NCBI GenBank assembly: GCA_963628785.1
Contig: CAVGGQ010000106.1
Location: 1-5,279 of the forward strand
Direction: 5' to 3'
From: Apopatocola sp963628785
GTDB taxonomy: Bacteria > Bacillota > Clostridia > Oscillospirales > Oscillospiraceae
DNA: 5,279 bases
In this document: piece after piece, positions 4,840 to 5,279 of the stretch
Layout of the letters: the number at the start of each line of letters is the position of its first letter
Position numbering within the stretch: position 1 is the first letter of the stretch
Notes under the pieces: generated by a model
Databases searched by the model: none
What the model saw: the letters and a program-made list of their open reading frames with translations, nothing else
Told to the model about the DNA's origin: nothing
Made by a program: the position numbers and the translations under genes

Positions 4840-5279
4840 ATGGAACACAGCGAAAAAACCATGGACAAGATCGTAGCCTTCTGCAAGAACCGCGGCTTCG
4901 TTTACGCGGGCAGCGAGATCTACGGCGGCCTTGCCAACTCCTGGGACTACGGCCCGCTCGGCGTGGAATTCAAGAACAATGTCAAGAAGGCGTGGCTCAA
5001 GAAGTTCGTGCAGGAGAGCCCCTACAATGTCGGCCTCGATGCCGCCATCATCATGAATCCGCAGACCTGGGTCACGACCGGCCATGTGTCGAGCTTCTCC
5101 GACCCGCTGCTCGACTGCAAGTCTTGCCGCGCGCGTCACCGCGCCGATAAGCTCATCGGCGAGGAGCACCACGAAGTCAATGTCGACGCCATGACCTTTG
5201 AGGAAATGGACGCCTTCATCGCCGAGCACGAGGACATCGTCTGCCCGGTGTGCGGCAAGCACAACTTCACGCCCATCCG
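4840..5279 (+). CDS. glyS: Glycyl-tRNA synthetase, single-chain alpha2 type, 5' part
   Basis: The frame runs from the ATG at 4840 to the right edge, giving 146 residues of a protein that is normally about 460 long. The enzyme charges tRNA-Gly with glycine using ATP, as a homodimer in the cytoplasm. MDKIVAFCKNRGFVYAGSEI (residues 8-27) is the classic N-terminus. It is followed by YGGLANSWDYGPLGVEFKNN (28-47), the class II motif 1 region. TGHVSSFSDPLLDCKSC (80-96) and CPVCG (135-139) supply two cysteine pairs (93/96, 135/138) that look like a zinc-knuckle insert. AGGAAGG (4826-4832) lies 7 nt before the start. An ATG at 4833 is in another frame and gives no related protein. This chain type is distinct from the separate glyQ and glyS subunits of most Gram-negatives; it is also called glyQS. 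Motifs 2 and 3 are beyond the window. Confidence 0.96.
   Translation, partial: MEHSEKTMDKIVAFCKNRGFVYAGSEIYGGLANSWDYGPLGVEFKNNVKKAWLKKFVQESPYNVGLDAAIIMNPQTWVTTGHVSSFSDPLLDCKSCRARHRADKLIGEEHHEVNVDAMTFEEMDAFIAEHEDIVCPVCGKHNFTPI

Noticed and set aside
4795..5262. Minus-strand open frame of 155 codons opposite glyS
   Set aside because: It lies opposite the well-supported glycyl-tRNA synthetase and has the typical composition of an antisense shadow.

Overview
This window looks like ordinary chromosomal DNA from a moderately high-GC member of the Firmicutes, most likely an uncultured or gut-type Clostridia. Three things support this. Glycyl-tRNA synthetase is the single-chain alpha2 type rather than separate glyQ and glyS genes. 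The PrmA sequence has a Clostridia-like N-terminal half. Nearly every gene has a strong GGAGG-type ribosome binding site and sigma-A style promoter boxes. This placement is inferred from protein character only; no database search was possible.

Layout from left to right. (1) 1-1484, minus strand: an FAD-dependent oxidoreductase of the phytoene desaturase/CrtI-like superfamily, cut by the left edge. It has its own very good promoter (TTGCAC-17-TATAAT) and a palindrome at the predicted transcript start. (2) 1659-2579, minus strand: prmA, the ribosomal protein L11 methyltransferase, with its own promoter and a hairpin terminator that separates it from gene 1. (3) 2759-3469, plus strand: a PrsW-family intramembrane protease, divergent from prmA. 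(4) 3515-3946 and 3967-4644, minus strand: a small cupin protein downstream of a stand-alone RibD C-terminal/dihydrofolate-reductase-like reductase. These two form a tight operon with one promoter. They end against prsW at a shared, probably bidirectional terminator. (5) 4840-5279, plus strand: the start of glycyl-tRNA synthetase, cut by the right edge and divergent from the reductase-cupin operon.

The genes do not form one pathway. They are mostly single-gene or two-gene transcription units: two housekeeping translation functions (prmA, glyS), one membrane protease, one redox enzyme, and one two-gene enzyme operon of unknown substrate. No tRNA, rRNA, CRISPR array, insertion sequence, prophage or defence gene was seen. 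The most interesting unexplained structure is in the intergenic regions. Between the reductase operon and glyS there is a 12-bp direct repeat spaced 20 bp apart plus a 12-bp tandem repeat. A stable hairpin abuts the glyS ribosome binding site. Two inverted repeats lie in the oxidoreductase promoter. I found no convincing new system; the reductase-cupin operon with its repeat-rich control region is the best candidate for a closer look.
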